Below are positions 6,216 through 6,641 of a stretch of DNA of 6,641 nucleotides, piece after piece. The DNA is from Clostridia bacterium (GTDB lineage: Bacteria; Bacillota; Clostridia; Oscillospirales; CAG-272). The stretch lies in contig JAFTMP010000106.1 in assembly GCA_017452335.1 (NCBI GenBank), positions 1-6,641 of the forward strand, read 5' to 3'. The notes beneath the pieces were generated by a model. The model was not told where the DNA came from. It worked only from the letters and a program-made list of their open reading frames with translations, and searched no databases. The translations under genes were made by a program, and so were the position numbers. How positions within the stretch are numbered: position 1 is the stretch's first letter; every line of letters starts with the position of its first letter.

Positions 6216-6370
6216 TATGAAGTATTAGCGCTCATCGCGTTTTTGGGAGGGTTACTGCAAAGAATGGTTCTTTGTTGAACCTTGCGACGTCTTGTTTGGG
6301 TCTATACATCAGATTCTTGTGGTCGAAATCGTGAGGAAAAGAATAGGCATCGCTATTGAATGAACGATAA
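6216..6370. other. non-coding stretch between promoter and hairpin field
   Basis: I see no convincing gene here. A 63-codon reading frame on the minus strand (6232-6423) runs through the perfect hairpin at 6371-6406, lacks a ribosome binding site and has no recognisable domain. The only notable element is the 20-bp block at 6321-6340, which recurs at 6541-6560. Confidence 0.5.
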
Positions 6371-6406
6371 AAACAACAGCCATCGCTTCCGCGATGGCTG
6401 TTGTTT
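6371..6406 (-). terminator. perfect 16-bp terminator-like hairpin of the decayed unit
   Basis: Arms 6371-6386 and 6391-6406 pair perfectly around the loop TTCC (plus strand). On the minus strand the stem is followed by further T residues (GTTGTTTTTATCG), as expected of an intrinsic terminator for a transcript coming from the tRNA side. Confidence 0.65.
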
Positions 6407-6408
6407 GG

Positions 6409-6427
6409 GCACTTGCGAAGCAAGTGC
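6409..6427. repeat. 8-bp hairpin
   Basis: GCACTTGC (6409-6416) pairs with GCAAGTGC (6420-6427) around GAA. It sits between the terminator-like hairpin and the tRNA remnant, and has no counterpart in the intact unit. Confidence 0.5.
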
Positions 6428-6435
6428 AGTGCACC

Positions 6436-6464
6436 CTGCAGGGATTGCGAACCCTGCAGTTCGC
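6436..6464. repeat. two competing palindromes over the tRNA remnant
   Basis: CTGCAGGG (6436-6443) pairs with CCCTGCAG (6452-6459), which is the former T-stem lengthened to 8 bp with an 8-nt loop. GCGAAC (6447-6452) with GTTCGC (6459-6464) gives an overlapping alternative. Only one can form at a time. Confidence 0.45.
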
Positions 6465-6505
6465 GGATGCTTTATTTTTATTGTTTTCTTATTATGAGCG
6501 AACTG

Positions 6506-6542
6506 CCCGGAGAAATTTTTGCTTGCGCAAAAATTCTCGGGG
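6506..6542. repeat. imperfect hairpin upstream of the conserved block
   Basis: The inner stem pairs GCAAAAATT (6527-6535) with its complement at 6514-6522 around the loop TTGC. With two single-base bulges it extends to the CCC at 6506-6508 and the GGG at 6539-6541. It abuts and slightly overlaps the block at 6541-6560. Confidence 0.45.
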
Positions 6543-6560
6543 TTCGAATCGTGAGGAAAA
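6541..6560. repeat. conserved 20-bp block, second copy
   Basis: GGTTCGAATCGTGAGGAAAA matches 6321-6340 with one compensating pair of single-base indels; the last 10 bases are identical. The first half resembles a tRNA T-arm core (GGTTCGAATC) read on the plus strand, but no tRNA precedes it. Confidence 0.55.
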
Positions 6561-6565
6561 CTTTC

Positions 6566-6610
6566 AAAAAGTAAAACAGAGTACGCTTTGCGTACTCTGT
6601 TTTACTTTTT
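6566..6610 (-). terminator. intrinsic terminator of the tRNA gene
   Basis: A perfect 21-bp stem (6566-6586 with 6590-6610) with a 3-nt loop starts directly at the tRNA 3' end. On the minus strand the A-tract on its first arm and the T5 closing its second arm are the standard form of a tRNA terminator in Firmicutes. Confidence 0.8.
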
Positions 6611-6641
6611 GGTGCACCTGCAGGGATTCGAACCCGGGACC
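6610..6641 (-). tRNA. tRNA gene, 3' end only (T-arm, acceptor and encoded CCA)
   Basis: Read on the minus strand the edge gives the end of the variable loop (GGTC), a T-arm with the loop TTCGAAT, the acceptor 3' strand CAGGTGC, discriminator A and an encoded CCA. The T-stem has G53-C61, G52-C62, G51-C63 and C49-G65, but C50 faces U64, a mismatch. The predicted acceptor 5' strand is GCACCTG, a form I associate with clostridial arginine tRNAs, but the anticodon is outside the window and the identity is a guess. Confidence 0.8.

Larger units (their letters stand above)
6321..6454 (-). repeat. decayed repeat unit A: conserved block, terminator-like hairpin, tRNA 3'-end remnant
   Basis: On the plus strand the unit runs: block GGTCGAAATCGTGAGGAAAA (6321-6340), spacer, perfect hairpin (6371-6406), small hairpin (6409-6427), then 6429-6454, which matches the tRNA 3' end at 6612-6636 apart from two single-base insertions. 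The same order is seen in unit B (6541-6641). The insertions fall in the acceptor stem and the T-loop, so this copy cannot be a working tRNA end. Confidence 0.6.

Noticed and set aside
6232..6423. 63-codon minus-strand frame
   Set aside because: It runs through a perfect terminator-like hairpin, has no ribosome binding site and shows no domain.
6429..6459. Second functional tRNA 3' end
   Set aside because: There are insertions in the acceptor stem and the T-loop, the CCA is altered, and no anticodon or D-arm is found to its right, where a hairpin and A/T-rich DNA follow.

Overview
The window looks like chromosome from an anaerobic, Gram-positive gut-type Clostridium relative, most likely of the Oscillospiraceae/Ruminococcaceae group. 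That placement is inferred from type I dockerins on secreted proteins, AGGAGG-type ribosome binding sites, sigma-A-like promoters, a tRNA gene with an encoded CCA, and the start of a 2-hydroxyacyl-CoA dehydratase-type activase, a family found mainly in anaerobes. Every gene I can support lies on the minus strand, so the window reads from right to left.

Layout from the right edge. Positions 6610-6641 hold the 3' end of a tRNA whose body lies outside the window. It is followed by a perfect 21-bp terminator hairpin and then about 300 bp of hairpin-rich non-coding DNA, which includes a decayed second copy of the tRNA 3' end and its own terminator-like hairpin. A strong promoter (6127-6155) and an ideal ribosome binding site then lead into a two-gene secreted-protein unit. 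The first gene (4299-6068) encodes an exported endonuclease/exonuclease/phosphatase-fold protein with an N-terminal dockerin, one cell-wall-binding repeat and an uncharacterised C-terminal module. The second gene (1286-4249), 49 bp downstream, encodes a 987-residue exported protein. It is built from two tandem ~410-residue repeats (leucine-rich-like segment, beta-rich module, discoidin-like module), then an InlB-type repeat and a C-terminal dockerin.

Four stem-loops at 1089-1269 close this unit. A second, separate promoter (995-1023) drives an SGNH/GDSL-type hydrolase (191-961), which has no signal peptide. After a short hairpin, the left edge holds the first 17 codons of an activase gene (1-51) that starts with GTG.

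The main new observation is that the C-terminal module of the phosphatase-fold protein matches the middle module of each repeat in its neighbour. The same uncharacterised ~110-residue module therefore occurs three times in two co-oriented dockerin proteins. Together with the two dockerins this suggests one cell-surface assembly. Its substrate cannot be told from the sequence.
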